Source: Saprospiraceae bacterium (GTDB lineage Bacteria > Bacteroidota > Bacteroidia > Chitinophagales > Saprospiraceae). Taken from it: a DNA stretch of 64,000 nucleotides. A program made the translations under genes and the position numbers. The notes beneath the pieces were generated by a model. The model saw nothing but the letters and a program-made list of their open reading frames with translations. It was not told the DNA's origin and did not search any database. Below, in pieces: positions 63,681 to 64,000 of this stretch. The stretch covers positions 1-64,000 of the forward strand of contig JANQQI010000094.1 in assembly GCA_028285085.1 (NCBI GenBank), in the 5' to 3' direction. Each line of letters opens with the position of its first letter. The first letter of the stretch is position 1.

Positions 63681-64000
63681 ATGAAAAAAATCCTTCTACT
63701 TGTTATCTGCACAGTAGTCTCTTGCATCCCTTCTCTTCTGGCTCAGGATACCGAAAACACAGATTTTTATGACACCAATGAAATCCGTGAATTCAAGGTC
63801 AGTTTTGAACAAAATAACTGGCAAGACCTACTGGATTCAATGCGTTTGTACGGTGACGGTGTACTCATCGGCGCTGTAGAAATTGATGGTAAGCGTTACG
63901 AAGATGTGGGCATCCGCTACGATGGTCGTCGATCTAACGCCTTTGGTAAAGGACGTAAGCCATTACACGTCGAGTTAGATTTTATCAGCAAGAACCAAAA
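63681..64000 (+). CDS. CotH-like kinase family protein, 5' part
   Basis: The frame starts at ATG 63681 and is open at the window end, so at least 106 residues are visible. A signal peptide (MKKILLLVICTVVSCIPSLLAQ) is followed by DTNEIREFKVSFEQNNW and YEDVGIRYDGRRSN, matching the start of CotH-type proteins (spore-coat-kinase-like, common as exported proteins in Bacteroidota). The catalytic part lies beyond the window. No gene lies in the 150 bases before it. Confidence 0.8.
   Translation, partial: MKKILLLVICTVVSCIPSLLAQDTENTDFYDTNEIREFKVSFEQNNWQDLLDSMRLYGDGVLIGAVEIDGKRYEDVGIRYDGRRSNAFGKGRKPLHVELDFISKNQ

Overview
The window is a chromosomal segment of a Bacteroidota bacterium, most likely a member of the Saprospiria (Lewinella/Haliscomenobacter type). 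The evidence is gliding-type and type A type IX secretion (T9SS) sorting domains on several exported proteins, signal peptides ending in AQ, near absence of Shine-Dalgarno sites, TAnnTTTG-like promoter boxes, an SDR-type threonine dehydrogenase paired with Kbl, and an inserted signalling repertoire typical of this group. The genus is inference. I see no rRNA, tRNA, CRISPR array, insertion sequence or prophage.

Layout. 0-9 kb: the 3' part of recQ, a GT4 glycosyltransferase, folD, prmA and a 1.5k-residue exported protein of unknown function. 9-20 kb: one 3436-residue surface protein with SprB-like repeats and a gliding-type C-terminal domain. 20-28 kb: a lipoprotein hydrolase and a small outer-membrane-like protein, a MoxR-like ATPase, a YciO/Sua5 protein, a T9SS cargo and a thioredoxin-domain lipoprotein (YyaL/DUF255). 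28-34 kb: an AT-rich accessory block with a YkuK-like protein, a NarL-type two-component system, two paralogous unknown proteins sharing a C-terminal PCPPFC motif and a promoter architecture, and a third unknown protein. 34-36.6 kb: threonine degradation (kbl, tdh). 36.7-44 kb: a five-gene signalling block (NtrC-type regulator, multi-PAS kinase, two receiver proteins, one with an HPt domain) ending in an HSDR_N-like nuclease-fold protein. 44-49 kb: a one-domain glycosyltransferase and a pair of M16 peptidase homologues.

48.8-54.6 kb holds a coherent module: a TPR-CHAT (caspase-like) protein with membrane anchor and a T9SS cargo, divergent from an ECF sigma factor and a membrane-spanning anti-sigma-like TPR protein. 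The arrangement suggests proteolytic control of a sigma factor, comparable in logic to the Craspase/Csx30/RpoE system but without CRISPR parts. 55.1-59.3 kb holds the aromatic amino acid operon (prephenate dehydratase, aminotransferase, prephenate dehydrogenase, DAHP synthase-chorismate mutase). In front of it is an unlisted 24-codon leader peptide with the run YYFYFFY, followed by alternative stems and a textbook terminator: a phenylalanine/tyrosine attenuator. 59.4-64 kb holds an SPFH/zinc-ribbon pair, a short asparaginase-like protein, a small membrane protein, a CsaA-like tRNA-binding protein, a nucleotidyltransferase and the start of a CotH-like protein.

The strongest discoveries are the aromatic attenuator, the CHAT/ECF/anti-sigma module with a UUCG terminator sitting over the apparent CHAT start, the paralogue pair with shared promoter architecture, tandem palindromes before the NtrC-type gene, and a 163-bp symmetrical inverted repeat.
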